From Oscarella lobularis (lineage: Eukaryota > Porifera > Homoscleromorpha > Homosclerophorida > Oscarellidae), in contig NC_089180.1 of NCBI RefSeq assembly GCF_947507565.1, positions 1,984,001-2,048,000 of the forward strand: a DNA stretch of 64,000 nt, written 5' to 3'. Of this stretch, positions 13,546 to 24,669 are shown piece after piece (within the stretch, counting starts at the first letter, position 1; every line of letters begins with the position of its first letter). The notes under the pieces were generated by a model, which had not been told where the DNA came from, did not search any database, and saw nothing but the letters and a program-made list of their open reading frames with translations. A program made the translations under genes and the position numbers.

Positions 13546-15975
13546 CGAAGATTAGGCCCTCAATTTAATATTTACGCCCTGTGAATCAAAGATTAGGCCC
13601 TCAATTTATTATTTGGCCTTTAGAATTAAAGGTTAGGCCCTAAATTTAATACTCAGGCGTGTACAGTTAAAGATTAGGCCCTCAATTTAATATTTAGGCC
13701 CTGTGAATCAAAGATTAGGCCCTAAATTTAAAGTTTAGGTCTTTAGAATCAAAGATTAGGCCCTCATATTAATATTTTGCCTTTAGAATCAAAGATTATG
13801 CCCTAAATATAATACTGAGGCGTGTACAGTTAAAGATTAGACCCTCAATTTAAAGTTTAGGTATTTAGAATCAAAGATTAGGCCCTCAAATTAATAATTT
13901 GCCTTTAGAATCAAAGATTATGCCCTTCATTTAATACTGAGTCCTTAGAATGAAAGATTAGGCCCTCTTTTTAATATTTATGCCCTGTGAATCAAAGATT
14001 AGGCCCTCAATTTAATATTTGGTCTTTAGAATCAAAGATTAGGCCCTAAATTTGATACTGAGTCCTTTGTAATCAAAGATTAGGCCCTCAATTTAATATT
14101 TACGCCCTGTGAATCAAAGATTAGGCCCTCAATTTATTATTTGGCCTTTAGAATTAAAGATTAGGCCCTAAATTCAATACTCAGGCGTGTACAGTTAAAG
14201 ATTAGGCCCTCAATTTAATATCTAGGCCCTGTGAATCAAAGATTAGGCCCTAAATTTAAAGTTTAGGTCTTTAGAATCAAAGATTAGGCCCTAAATATAA
14301 TACTGAGTCCTTAGATTTAAAGATTAGGCCCTCAATTTAATATTTAGGCCCTGTGAATCAAAGATTAGGCCCTCAATTTAATATTTAAGCTTTTAGGATA
14401 AAAGATTAGGCCCTCAATTTAATATTTAGGCCCTGTGAATCAAAGATTAGGCCCTCAATTTAATATTTAGGCCCTGTGAATCAAAGATTAGGCCCTCAAT
14501 TTAATATTTAGGCCCTGTGAATCAAAGATTAGGCCCTCAATTTAATATTTAAGCTTTTAGGATAAAAGATTAGGCCCTTAATTTAATATTTGGCTTTTGA
14601 TATCAAAGATTAGGCCTTGAATTTAATACTTAGGCCTTTAGAATCCAAGATTAGGCTCTCAATTTAATATTGAGGCCCTCTGAATCAAAATTAGACCCTG
14701 AATTTAAAGTTTAGATCTTTAGAATCAAAAATTAGGCCCTCAATTTATTATTTGGCCTTTAGAATTAAAAATTAGTCCCTAAATTTAATACTCAGGCGTG
14801 TACAGTTAAAGATTAGGCCCTCAATTTAAAGTTTAGGTATTTAGAATCAAAGATTAGGCCCTCAAATTAATAATTTGCCTTTAGAATCAAAGATTATGCC
14901 CTACATTTAATACTGAGTCCTGAGAATGAAAGATTAGGCCCTCTTTTTATTATTTAGGCCCTGTGAATCAAACATTAGGCCCTCAATTTAATATTTGGTC
15001 TTTAGAATCAAAGATTAGGCCCTAAATTTGATACTGAGTTCTTTGTAATCAAAGATTAGGCCCTCAATTTAATATTTACGCCCTGTGAATCAAAGATTAG
15101 GCCCTCAATTTATTATTTGGCCTTTAGAATTAAAGAATAGGCCCTAAATTCAATACTCAGGCGTGTACAGTTAAAGATTAGGCCCTCAATTTAATATTTA
15201 GGCCCTGTGAATCAAAGATTAGGCTCTAAATTTAAAGTTTAGGTCTTTAGAATCAAAGATTAGGCCCTAAATATAATACTGAGTCCTTAGATTTAAAGAT
15301 TAGGCCCTCAATTTAATATTTAGGCCCTGTGAATCAAAGATTAGGCCCTCAATTTAATATTTAAGCTTTTAGGATAAAAGATTAGGCCCTCAATTTAATA
15401 TTTAGGCCCTGTGAATCAAAGATTAGGCCCTCAATTTAATATTTAAGCTTTTAGGATAAAAGATTAGGCGCTCAATTTAATATTTAGGCCCTGTGAATCA
15501 AAGATTCTCCTCTGAATTTAATACTTAAGCCTTTAGAATCAAAGATTAGGCCCTTAATTTAATATTTAGGCCCTGTGAATCAAAAATTAGGCCCTGAATT
15601 TAAAGTTTAGGTCTTTAGAATCAAAGATTAGGCCTTCAAATTAATATTTGGCCTTTAGAATCAAAGATTAGGCCCTAAATTTGATACTAAGTCCTTTTGA
15701 ATCAAAGATTAAGCCCTCAATTTAATATGTACGCCCTGTGAATCAAAGATTAGTCCCTCAATTTAATATTTGGCCTTTAGAATCAAAGATGAGGCCCTGA
15801 ATTTAATACTGAGGCCTTTAGAATCAAAGATTAGGCCCTCAATTTAATACTTACGCCCTGTGAATCAAAGATTGAGCCCTCAATTTAAGATTTGGCTTTT
15901 AGAATCAAAGATTAGGCCCTGAATTTAATAGTGAGGCCTTTAGAATAAAAGATGAGGCCCTCATCGTAATATTTA
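13520..15975. repeat. 41-bp satellite array with higher-order repeats
   Basis: Tandem copies of a roughly 41-bp AT-rich unit built on AAAGATTAGGCCCTCAATTT and a variable TTTAGG-type half. Variant units (with GGCGTGTACAGTT, with GATACTGAGTCCTTTG, or with AAGCTTTTAGGATAAAAG) recur in the same order. This gives larger periods of roughly 530 and 970 bp, with blocks starting near 13525, 14057 and 15029. Confidence 0.95.
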
Positions 15976-16202
15976 GGCCCTGCCGGAATGTATAAACCGC
16001 CTGCCAGCGGAGTACGTACACCTCTTGCCGGAATATATACATCGCCCTCCGGCGGAGTACGTACACCACTCTCCGTAACATATACACCGCCTGCCGGCGG
16101 AGTACGTACACCACTTGCCGGAATATATACACCGCCTACCTCTTGCCGGAATATATACACCACTTCCCGGAATATATACACCGCCTGCAGGCGGAGTGCG
16201 TA
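15976..16202. repeat. 45-bp satellite array (block II)
   Basis: Units with CCGGCGGAGTACGTACACC and GGAATATATACACCGCC belong to the family at 1-3722. The block runs directly into the scaffold gap. Confidence 0.9.
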
Positions 16203-16402
16203 NNNNNNNNNNNNNNNNNNNNNNNNNNNNNNNNNNNNNNNNNNNNNNNNNNNNNNNNNNNNNNNNNNNNNNNNNNNNNNNNNNNNNNNNNNNNNNNNNN
16301 NNNNNNNNNNNNNNNNNNNNNNNNNNNNNNNNNNNNNNNNNNNNNNNNNNNNNNNNNNNNNNNNNNNNNNNNNNNNNNNNNNNNNNNNNNNNNNNNNNNN
16401 NN
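16203..16402. other. Assembly gap (200 N)
   Basis: Exactly 200 undetermined bases between two different satellite families. Gap size and contiguity across it are unknown. Confidence 1.
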
Positions 16403-16640
16403 GCATTGATTCTGCATCAATGCAGCATTGATTCTGCATCAATGCAGCATTGATTTTTCATGGATTCTACATCGATTCTGCATTAATGCAGAATTTGTTC
16501 TCAATCAATGCAGCACTGATTCTGCATTGATTCTGCATCGTTTATGCATCAATGCAGCATTGATTCTGCATTCTGTATATATGCAGAATCAATGCTGCAT
16601 TGATGCAGAATCAATGCTACATTAATGCAGAATCGAGCAG
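16403..16640. repeat. 22-bp minisatellite, first block
   Basis: Tandem units of GCATTGATTCTGCATCAATG type. The orientation inverts near 16570-16585 around TCTGTATATATGCAGAATC, so the two halves could pair as a hairpin. The spacer 16641-16895 that follows has no recognisable gene. Confidence 0.9.
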
Positions 16641-16895
16641 CAACGCTGTCTCGGACAAATTCTTCGAGATTCTCGTCTTCCAAAAAAGACATTGAGAATA
16701 TCTAGATGATGTGATTAGAAGGCGTGTCTGGCGTGATTAGGAATTTTGACCCCGCTAGCCGGCGCCAACAACCAGCGAAGGTGCAATTATCAATTTTCAA
16801 TTTGTGCATTGATTGAAAATTGAATGTTGCCAACGACAAAGAGTGCAAAAGCAATTTGGAATATCAAAATGCTAAGCAGATTATAGCAGAGCGGT

Positions 16896-17478
16896 GGCTC
16901 TCATTGGTCAAATGGGCTCTCCTTTGTCAAATGGGCTCTCATTGGTCAAATGGGCTGTCTTTGATCAAATTGTAAAATGAGCTCTCATTGGTCAAATGGG
17001 CTCTCCTTGGCCAAACAAGCTCTCTTTGGTCAAATGGGCTCTCTTTGGTCAATTGGGCGCTCTTTGGTCAAATGGGCTCTCTTTAGTCAAATGGGGTCTC
17101 CTTGGTCTAATGGGCTCTGATTGGTCAAATGAGCTCTCATTGGTCAAATGGGCTCTCATTGGTCAAATGGGCTCTCATTGGTCAAATGGGCTCTCTTTGG
17201 TCAAATGGGCTCTCATTGGTCAAATGGGCTTTCATTGGTCAAATAGGCTCTCATTGGTCAAATGGGCTCTCATTTGTCAAATAGGCTCTCATTGGTCAAA
17301 TGGTCAAATGGGCTCTCATTGGTCAAATGGGCTCTTCTTGGTCAAATAGGCTCTCCTTGGTCAAATGGGCTCTTATTGGTCAAATGGTCAAATGGTCAAA
17401 TGGGCTCTCATTGTTCAAATGGGCTCAACTCGGTCAAAAGGGGGTCTTCTTGGTCAAATGGGCTCTCCTTGGTCAAGT
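16896..17478. repeat. 19-bp minisatellite, first block
   Basis: About 30 copies of TTGGTCAAATGGGCTCTC-like units. The array is interrupted by the retrotransposon at 17479 and resumes at 20114. Confidence 0.95.
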
Positions 17479-20113
17479 TAGTATATTATCGGTAAACATA
17501 AATGAAGGGGTGGGTTAGACAGAACGGGTAAGGGCAGACTATTACGACCAACGAAAATGTAAAAGAGGGAAGGGGTATGTGTGAGACGAAGTTAGATGCA
17601 GTTAGTGAAGGTCACTGCCAAAGCACCGAATATCGGTGTTGGCGGGAAGTGACGAGGCGCGGGTCGCCGAGCATGGAAAGATGGCCTTGATTTTGTTGAG
17701 AATGATGGTAGCATTGCCACGCTGGAGACCCACCGATAGACGTTTGCGCCAGTAATTGACGAATGCGGCGCGATCGTTGACAAAGTCGATGGAAGGACGA
17801 ACGGCGGCCTTGCGGAAGAAGTCCCGAGCAATGGGGCTCCAACGGCCGTACACCTCCATGACGAGAGGGTCAAAGAGGTAGCCGAGGGAACCAGCCACTG
17901 CCCGGTACTTGTCGACCTTCTTTTGATCTTTTTGGGTCGCCGCAAAGCCGGAGACATTCGCCGCTTGAGATTGAACGTTCACCCCTAGGGGGTGCGTGAT
18001 GCTGACGTCGAGAAGAATCTTTTTTCCTTGATCGAAGTTATAAACGCCAATGTCCGGTCTTTTCTTGTCGGAAAATTCGTTGGACTTCTCTAGCTCGCAG
18101 CGGAAGTTGACTGATCGCAGCATGCGGAACCAGATGTCTTGTACCATGTCATGACGACGAATCGCTCCGCCATCCTTAGGACATGTCATGACATGGTACC
18201 CTCTGGCATCGCAGACGACTCCGCAGTTGCAAAGTTGGATTTGCCGAAGCATGGGGACATCTAGGGAGACTGCCGTTTGAAATTCAGCATTAGAAAACGT
18301 CAGCTCCCTCGACTCAGGAATAGCGTCCAACCAAGCTCCGGCTTCAGAGCAACCTGCACTGCGAAGGCGAGCACGAGAAGCTGTTGGTACTGAGTCGAGC
18401 AGGTCTTCAAGCTCAGCAGAAAGGCAATCGCTGGTGAGGCGCTTTTGAAGCTTTTGAGGAGCATCACACAGGCTTTGAAGAGATGGAAAATCCGACGCAA
18501 TTGATGGAATTTTCTGCTGTAGCGAAGAGAGAGTCGAATGTAAATGGCCGTCGTACAAACCACTTAAGGCGACGACGGCGACATCAGGCATCTCCGACTG
18601 CAACTCCTCCAAGCGGGCCGGAAGAGCCACGAGAGACGCCGCCCAGGAGCCTAAGAAGGCACAAGGCGACGTCAACACAGCGGACGACAATCCCAACCCG
18701 CCCTGAGAGAGGCGCAGTCGGATCTGCCTGATTTGAGGAACTTGCAACTGACAGCCGATGATAGATTGAAAAGTTGCTTGGATGTTGGAGTCAAACTGCG
18801 ATGCGGCGAGGCGAATGAAAGATGGCGGCGTAGCTCGTAGAAGATGGTTAATACTTGTAACTCCACAATAGCGGAGAAGTAGCATCGCAGTTTGATGGCT
18901 GGTCAGACGGCGAAGTTGGGTGAGAAAACGATCTTGCTTTTCGACGAACCATGAGCAGAACTCGCCGGCAAAGGCCTCTGACCCCACGGGGCAGCCCAAG
19001 ATGGACAGGCCCGAAGTGAGGAAGGGGATGTCCGCGAGGGACCAATCAGGATCGTCGACAAAGCTGAACGCCTCACATTTATCGGGACGAATCATCAAGC
19101 CGATTTCCTTCATTGAAGTCTGCAAGGTTGAAAATGCAGAGACGACTTGATTTTTTGGCCCGGCGATGACAGCGTCGTCGAGGTAGCTCATCACCAATCC
19201 CGGCGACACACCCCGAGAAGCCGACTGCAAACAGGGCTGCAAAGCGAGCGCAAACAGGAAAGGACCCATAGGATCTCCCTGCTGCACACCCTCCGCAGAC
19301 TGAATACAGCGAACTCCATCGGAGTGTAGGAAGGAAAGAGCTGGCGGGACGATGTAGCATGCAGCGACGAAGGCATAGAGCGCAGGAAAATGCTGCGCTA
19401 CTTGACGAAGAAATTGTGGACGCGAGACAGAGTTGAAAGCATTCTTCGCGTCCGTTTTTAAGATGATCCAATTCGGATGTTGGCTCGCGCAGAGCTGAAG
19501 AAGGTGCACCAGATGTTCTGCACCTCCCGGAGTGGCGACGCCGAATTGAAAGGGCGAGAAAAAGGCTGCAATCTGCTCCTTTCGAAGGGAAAGCGCCAGT
19601 TTCGCCACACACCTCCGGAAAGCACTCCCAATTGCAATTGGGCGAACATCGGATGCATTCTTCCGCAAAGCAATTAAGCGGGCTCCGGCGAACGCTGTAC
19701 TTGCTGGGGATGGAATGCGTCCAGCCAAGAACAAATTGCAGACTTGCAAGAAGTTCGTCAGCACAGCATCGTCGTCGAGAAAAAGACGAAAGTGTTCAAA
19801 CCTCCAACCATCGCAACCCGGACCAGAACCCCGAGGAGAACCACGAAGAACTGAACGCAGGGCGACGGCAGAGGCCTGAACAGGAGGAGTGTCGACGGAC
19901 GCCCGAGTAACGACAGACGAAGCGGGCGGATGTTTTGCCTGCAACTTGCGAAACGTTTCATCTGACGGCGAGGCCAAACCCGAGCTGGTCAGGAGATTGG
20001 CTGCTCGAGATATTTCACCATGACGAACTTTCTTCTCCACCGCTGCCAAGACATGCGGCGGAAGAGAAACATCATCATGAGAGTCATCCTCATCCTGCGG
20101 CGGACCCGACCGA
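17479..20113 (-). mobile_element. Non-LTR retrotransposon inserted in the 19-bp minisatellite
   Basis: A unique 2.6-kb segment splits one minisatellite. The 7-bp sequence GTCAAGT is present on both sides (17472-17478 and 20114-20120), as expected for a target-site duplication. The element lies on the minus strand, with its 3' end near 17479 and about 120 bp of 3' UTR; no poly(A) tail is visible. The reading frame continues upstream into the minisatellite, where it picks up an ATG, so the element is probably 5' truncated. Confidence 0.8.
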
Positions 20114-20130
20114 GTCAAGTGGGCTCTCAT
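17602..20130 (-). CDS. Reverse transcriptase with C-terminal restriction-like endonuclease
   Basis: An 842-codon open frame. Reverse-transcriptase motifs appear in order: KTDAKNAFNSVSR (motif A), VQQGDPMGPFLFALAL (motif B), SYLDDAV (motif C, YLDD at 19174-19185) and LGCPVG (motif E). Downstream is a Cys/His cluster, CNCGVVCDARGYHVMTC, then RRHD. A KRPDIGV...ILLDVSI block follows that fits the PD-(D/E)xK nuclease of R2/NeSL/CRE-type non-LTR elements. The protein would nick target DNA and copy element RNA there. The first residues (MRAHLTRSG) come from minisatellite DNA, so the native N-terminus, including any DNA-binding zinc fingers, is missing. The frame is otherwise uninterrupted, suggesting a recent insertion. 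The exact clade needs a phylogeny. Confidence 0.85.
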   Translation of the reverse strand: MRAHLTRSGPPQDEDDSHDDVSLPPHVLAAVEKKVRHGEISRAANLLTSSGLASPSDETFRKLQAKHPPASSVVTRASVDTPPVQASAVALRSVLRGSPRGSGPGCDGWRFEHFRLFLDDDAVLTNFLQVCNLFLAGRIPSPASTAFAGARLIALRKNASDVRPIAIGSAFRRCVAKLALSLRKEQIAAFFSPFQFGVATPGGAEHLVHLLQLCASQHPNWIILKTDAKNAFNSVSRPQFLRQVAQHFPALYAFVAACYIVPPALSFLHSDGVRCIQSAEGVQQGDPMGPFLFALALQPCLQSASRGVSPGLVMSYLDDAVIAGPKNQVVSAFSTLQTSMKEIGLMIRPDKCEAFSFVDDPDWSLADIPFLTSGLSILGCPVGSEAFAGEFCSWFVEKQDRFLTQLRRLTSHQTAMLLLRYCGVTSINHLLRATPPSFIRLAASQFDSNIQATFQSIIGCQLQVPQIRQIRLRLSQGGLGLSSAVLTSPCAFLGSWAASLVALPARLEELQSEMPDVAVVALSGLYDGHLHSTLSSLQQKIPSIASDFPSLQSLCDAPQKLQKRLTSDCLSAELEDLLDSVPTASRARLRSAGCSEAGAWLDAIPESRELTFSNAEFQTAVSLDVPMLRQIQLCNCGVVCDARGYHVMTCPKDGGAIRRHDMVQDIWFRMLRSVNFRCELEKSNEFSDKKRPDIGVYNFDQGKKILLDVSITHPLGVNVQSQAANVSGFAATQKDQKKVDKYRAVAGSLGYLFDPLVMEVYGRWSPIARDFFRKAAVRPSIDFVNDRAAFVNYWRKRLSVGLQRGNATIILNKIKAIFPCSATRASSLPANTDIRCFGSDLH

Positions 20131-20442
20131 TGGTCAAATGTACTCTCTTTGGTCAAATTGACTCTCTTTGGTCAAATTGGCTCTCTTTGGTCTAACGGGC
20201 TCCCTTTGGTCAAATGGGCTCCCTTTGGTCAAATGGGCTCTCTTTGGTCAAATGTGCTCTCTTAAGTCAATTAGGCTGTCTTTGGTCAGATGGGCTCTCT
20301 TTGGTCTCTTTGGTCAAATGTACTCTCTTTGGTCAAATGTACTCTCTTTGGTCAAATTGGCTCTCTTTTGTCAAATGGGCTCTCTTTGGTCCAATGGGCT
20401 CTCTTTGGTCAAATTGGCTCTCTTTGGTCAAATCCTCGTCCG
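20114..20442. repeat. 19-bp minisatellite, second block
   Basis: Continues the 16896-17478 array after the retrotransposon, with CTTTGGTCAAATGGGCTCT units and TGTACTCTC variants. The following short stretch, 20443-20619, has GTTCGAACG inverted motifs and no gene. Confidence 0.95.
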
Positions 20443-20619
20443 AACGTTCGAATCCCCCGTTCGAACGTTCGTTCTAACCCTCGTTAATTAAGAATATTAG
20501 TCTAAATTTAGCTTGAAATTTTAGCTGCCGTCGCGGCGATCACATTTCTGGTGACGCGACAGCCAAAAAGGCCTGGCATGGGCGTCAAATCCGGGCAGCT
20601 CGTACGTCGTTAATATCGC

Positions 20620-21430
20620 ATGGATCGAATGGACGCGAACGAGGCTCTCTCGAGCCTCGCGATACGTTGGGAACGGTTGCTGTTCAGCCTAGAGGTAGGC
20701 TGTCTCCTGTAGGTCGATTGCTCATGTCGTTTTTCGATCTCACGCGAGCGCAGAAGGCGGCGAAAACACTAGCAGCGTTCAAGGATCGCGACGGAGACCT
20801 CTCGTCGTCGCTGCTGTCGATTCGCGACTTCGGATCGTCTCTACTCTCGCCGAGAGTCGTCCAACACAAGAACTCGCTCGTTCGACTCGTCGCCGCCGTC
20901 TGCGCCGTCGAATTGTGCCGCGTTTTCGGCAGCAAAGTCGTTTTTCTGCCTCTCGAGACGCGACAGGTGAGCCGAGACGAACGAGGAAGGAGAAAAAAAA
21001 CGTTCATCGCGTGTGCAGACGCTCGTCCGTCTTTTCATTGGTCAGCTCGACTTCCGTGAGACGACGCGCGACGAAGGAAGTGTCATCTATCGTCGACGTC
21101 TGTGGGAGGCAAGTCAATCAACTGTTATTAATTATATAATTGAATTATGTTTTATAATAAGTTACTCGCTCGGAGCGGTGCCATGGCAATTTGTTCGTCG
21201 CATGGAGAGCAGTTGCTCACAGCTGTTTTCGACTGCGCGGGGTAAAATCCTCTTACGTTTTCGTATATCTTCAAATGTTTCATTTTCAGATATCTGAACC
21301 AATCACCGAGCCTCGCCAATGCGGCCGTGAAAATTGTGATTGATTTCGTACAAGAAGTACGTCCAATTTCAACGGGTTTCTTTGAGTCGCTGGCCAGACC
21401 TCTGACTCTGGGCGAAGAGGTGCACAAGAT
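20620..21430 (+). CDS. PDS5-like cohesin regulator, N-terminal exons only
   Basis: Four exons join in phase. The first starts at ATG 20620 (MDRMDANEALSS); later ones encode KNSLVRLVAAVCAVELCRVF, TLVRLFIGQLDF, RRRLWELLARSGAMAICSS and YLNQSPSLANAAVKIVIDF. The order matches the start of the PDS5 HEAT-repeat region, where a V-R-L-L-V-A-C-C-L-A-D-I-F-R helix is followed by F-I-x-Q-L and Y-L-L-E-N-L-A. PDS5 binds cohesin and controls its release and acetylation. One intron near 21107 appears to use a GC donor (GGGAG|GCAAGT). Coding potential stops near 21430 where the 19-bp minisatellite begins, and no later PDS5 exon is visible. Identification is moderate. Confidence 0.5.
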
Positions 21431-21435
21431 GCTCT

Positions 21436-21612
21436 TCTTCTCTTTGGTCAAATGTGCTCTCTTTGGTCAAATGGGCTCCCTTTAGTCAAATGGGCTCTCT
21501 TTGGTCAAATGTACTCTCTTTGGTCAAATGTACTCTTTGGTCAAATCTGCTCTCTTATGTCAAATGGGCTCTCTTTGGTCAAATGGGCTCTCTTTGGTCA
21601 AATGTGCTCTTC
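21436..21612. repeat. 19-bp minisatellite, third block
   Basis: About nine units of the family seen at 16896 and 20114, ending where the 22-bp family starts. Confidence 0.9.
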
Positions 21613-22336
21613 TGCATAAAGCTGCATAAATGCAGCAACTATTCTGCATAAATGCTCATTTATTCTGCAAAAATGCAGAATTTATTCTTCTTAAATGCAA
21701 GATTTATTCTGCATAAATGCTGTATTTTTTCTGCATAAATGCAGCAATTATTCTTCATAAATGCAGCATTTATTTTGCATTAACGCAGCATTGATTCTGC
21801 ATCAATGCAGCATTGATTCTGCATCAATGCTGCGTCAATGAAGCATTGATTCTGCATTGATTCTGCATCATTGCAGCATTGATTCTACGTCAATGCAGCA
21901 TTGATTCTGCATAAATTCTGCATCAATGTAGCATTCATTCTTCGTTCATTCTGCATCAATGCAGCATTGATTCAGCATTGATTCTGCATCAATGCAGCAT
22001 TGATTCTGCATTGATTCTGCATCAATGCAGCATCGATTCTGCATCAATGCAGCATTGATGCAGAATCAATTCAGCAAGGATTCTGCATTGATTTTGCAAT
22101 CTGCATATATGCAGAATCAATGCTGCATTAATGCAGAATCAATGCTGCATTGATGCAGAACTGATGCAGAATCAATGCTGCTTTGATGCAGAATCAATGC
22201 TGCATTGATGCTGAATCAATGCTGCATTGATGCAGACTCAATGCAGAATGAATGATTCATTGATGCAGACTCAATGCTATCAATGCAGCATTGATTCTGC
22301 ATTGATTCTGCATCAATGCAGCATCGATTCTGCGAA
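21605..22336. repeat. 22-bp minisatellite, second block, with internal inversion
   Basis: Units of TGCAGCATTGATTCTGCATC type, preceded by diverged AAATGCAG variants. Orientation inverts near 22080-22115 around ATCTGCATATATGCAGAATC, then inverts again near 22285. It directly abuts the first visible HEATR3 exon, so it may lie in an intron or may mark a breakpoint. Confidence 0.9.
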
Positions 22337-24041
22337 AGCGCTGGACGTCGACGTTCCGGCTCGAATGAAAGCTATTGGCCCTGATCTTGTAGCAGCCGAT
22401 GCTGGGGCGATGGAGGAAGCAGAAAAGGTACGACGAGAAGGACAAATCTGGTACTGTAACTGTGAACTCTTGTTGTTTCATAGTATCAAGAACGTAAGGA
22501 ATCAGATCAGGTGAGATTATTTTGGAACTGTTGTTCTCATATTTGCCTTTGTCCACTTACTCCATCGACAATCTTAGGCTAATATTTGTTGTTATCAAGA
22601 CATATTCTTTTCTTAGGTGTTAGATATTAGAATCGCGTTAGCAGCTCAGCAGCTAGCTTTAGAAATATTGGCAAACCTGTGCTGCAATAATGGTTAGTTA
22701 CGTATACGATATAGTTGAAAGTCTGCGACAGATGCCTTTAGACAGTAGTGATGATGGAGGTAGCTTCCCGTCAGAGTCGGACAGCGAAGTGGACGGAGTC
22801 GAGGAGGAGCAGAGTGGAAGTGGATTTGAATCAGTAAACAAGCATAAAATTGTTTTTCTCTTCTATTTTGGAACGTCTCTTTCTAGATGGCATTGAGTAT
22901 GTCTGTCGACAGTGTCGAGGCTGTTGTCAGTCACTGCCTACCAGAAAAGGTACCGCCTTAATTAATTATCTAATTTATAAGAATAGGATTAACGTGCGTA
23001 GACATTAGGCAAATGCCGATTTGCCGATCCGGCTGTTTATGAACTGTTGGGCGCCCATAAGCTCGGCCAGACACTTGTACAAAAGTTAGCGCATTCGCCG
23101 ACCGCGCGTCGTCTTCCTAACGTCTCTTCTCTTTTCAAGGCTGAATACCGTACAGTCCCGAGCATTGGTAGCGCTGCACAATATGCTCTCTGTGTTAGAC
23201 AGCGACGAGCTCAGTCGACCCGATTCGCTTGACAGCCTGTGGCCAAGTCTATTTAACTTGGCGACAGGAGTATCGGAAAAAGGCAGGCGCAGAAGAGGCC
23301 AAGCGAATTCACGTTTTTTATTGACCTTCTGTTCTAGGTCCATCTCGTTCAGACGAAGAATTTCTTGAAGCAGTGACTGGCGTTATGCGTTCGTTAGCAA
23401 AGAGACTACAATCGACGGGACATAAAGTGCTGTCTAGGCTTTTTGTGATCTCCCTGTAAGAAACGATTTCTTTCCTAGTGCGTTGAACCTGAGCAGATTA
23501 TCCGAATTGCCTCCGTGTGTCCAACGGTGGCTTTTCCGTCCGTGCGCGCCAATGTTGTAGGCCTACTTGGGGTCCTTGGGACGTCACTAGCTCAGCGTCC
23601 AGATGCCGCGGAGCTGCTTACAGTATGTACGCGTTTTTGTGGATACTAAAGCGATTCAGTGCCGCTCTGTGTCTCCTTGCACAGGTCGTCGGGAGCGCTC
23701 TGTGCAAAGCTGTATCTAGTGATACGGATCTCTGGGTTGTGGTCGAGGCTTTGGACGCCATTTTTGATGTTTTTGGCGGCGACGGCGACATCGTCTTGCC
23801 GACCGTCAAATTTTTGGGGTTACTACCCCAATTGGAAAGAGTAGCATCCGGTTTGAAGAAGAGGGTAGTATTACGTATTACGCTTTTTGTATGTGTAAAA
23901 AGCATGAGCGCGAGCTTTGTTTTTTTCTTTGTCTAGATTGCATCTAAGAGGAAGAGTCTCGGAGCTCGACTTCCAGTTGCTGAAAATGCCTGGACTAACC
24001 TGCCGCGTTTTATTACATACCTAAGGAAGGGAATCAAGTGA
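22337..24041 (+). CDS. HEATR3 homologue, 3' two-thirds
   Basis: About ten short exons with small introns encode the central and C-terminal part of HEATR3 (Syo1-like), a HEAT/ARM-repeat chaperone that escorts ribosomal protein uL18/uL5 into the nucleus. Diagnostic pieces in order are ARMKAIGPDL, IALAAQQLALEILANLCC, an acidic stretch SDSEVDGVEEE, LNTVQSRALVALHNMLSVL, VVEALDAIFDVFGGDG and the ending AENAWTNLPRFITYLRKG before TGA at 24039-24041. Exon phases agree and I find no frameshift, so this part looks functional. The N-terminal ARM repeats are not in the window: the upstream side is minisatellite and a different gene. The gene is therefore truncated, or its 5' exons were displaced by the repeats or by assembly. 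Confidence 0.85.
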
Positions 24042-24640
24042 TCGCGGTGGCGGCAACAAAACGGTAGAGCATGATTATTACCTTTTGTAGGTACACCGTG
24101 AGATGGACAGTTTCAATCTAAATGGCAGTGTGCAGGTATTGATTACTAAAAGGATGAAGACAGTGAAAATTCTTCTCCGTGTACCTGCAGCACATCTTAG
24201 AAACCCATCAGTGTCTATCCTCGCTGAGCCTGGAATCTGGAATCACGTTTCGTTTTCTTTCTCTGTCATTGCTCCTATAGACCTATACCATCTAAATCTA
24301 AACAAGCACCGAACCGTACAGTGACTACAGTCCAACTCTACTGTTCTAACTAGAATAGACATCTCGTGTTTCTCTTACAACAAGAGATGAAATTGACCGT
24401 TTTTTTTTCTTTGTGGAGAAACCTTATTCGTAGCCATGTGCCCACCCTGGAAACGTTCGAATCTTTACTAGTTCGTCTTTCCCTGTAAGACCTATTGCCG
24501 CAGCCCACCCTGTAACACCTATTGCCGCACACGTCCCGTGAGACCTACAGCCGTCCGAGATACATTCTCGTCGGCTCATTAGTGCATCAAACAGAGAAGA
24601 GCAGAACCAGAGAAAAAACGCAACACGTGGAACGAAATGA
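24042..24640. other. Intergenic, small GACCTATTGCCGCA repeat
   Basis: No convincing gene. Three imperfect copies of a 28-bp unit (CTGTAAGACCTATTGCCGCA and variants) lie at about 24483-24555. Confidence 0.5.
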
Positions 24641-24669
24641 ATCTCATATTACTTCTTTTTGACGGACGT

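Noticed and set aside
13520-15975. TTAGGC words suggesting telomeric DNA
   Set aside because: The words are embedded in a 41-bp unit, not in a hexamer array, and are not terminal.
16996-17518. Open frames encoding GSLWSNGLSLVKWAL-type repeats
   Set aside because: Translation of the 19-bp minisatellite; no unique coding sequence.
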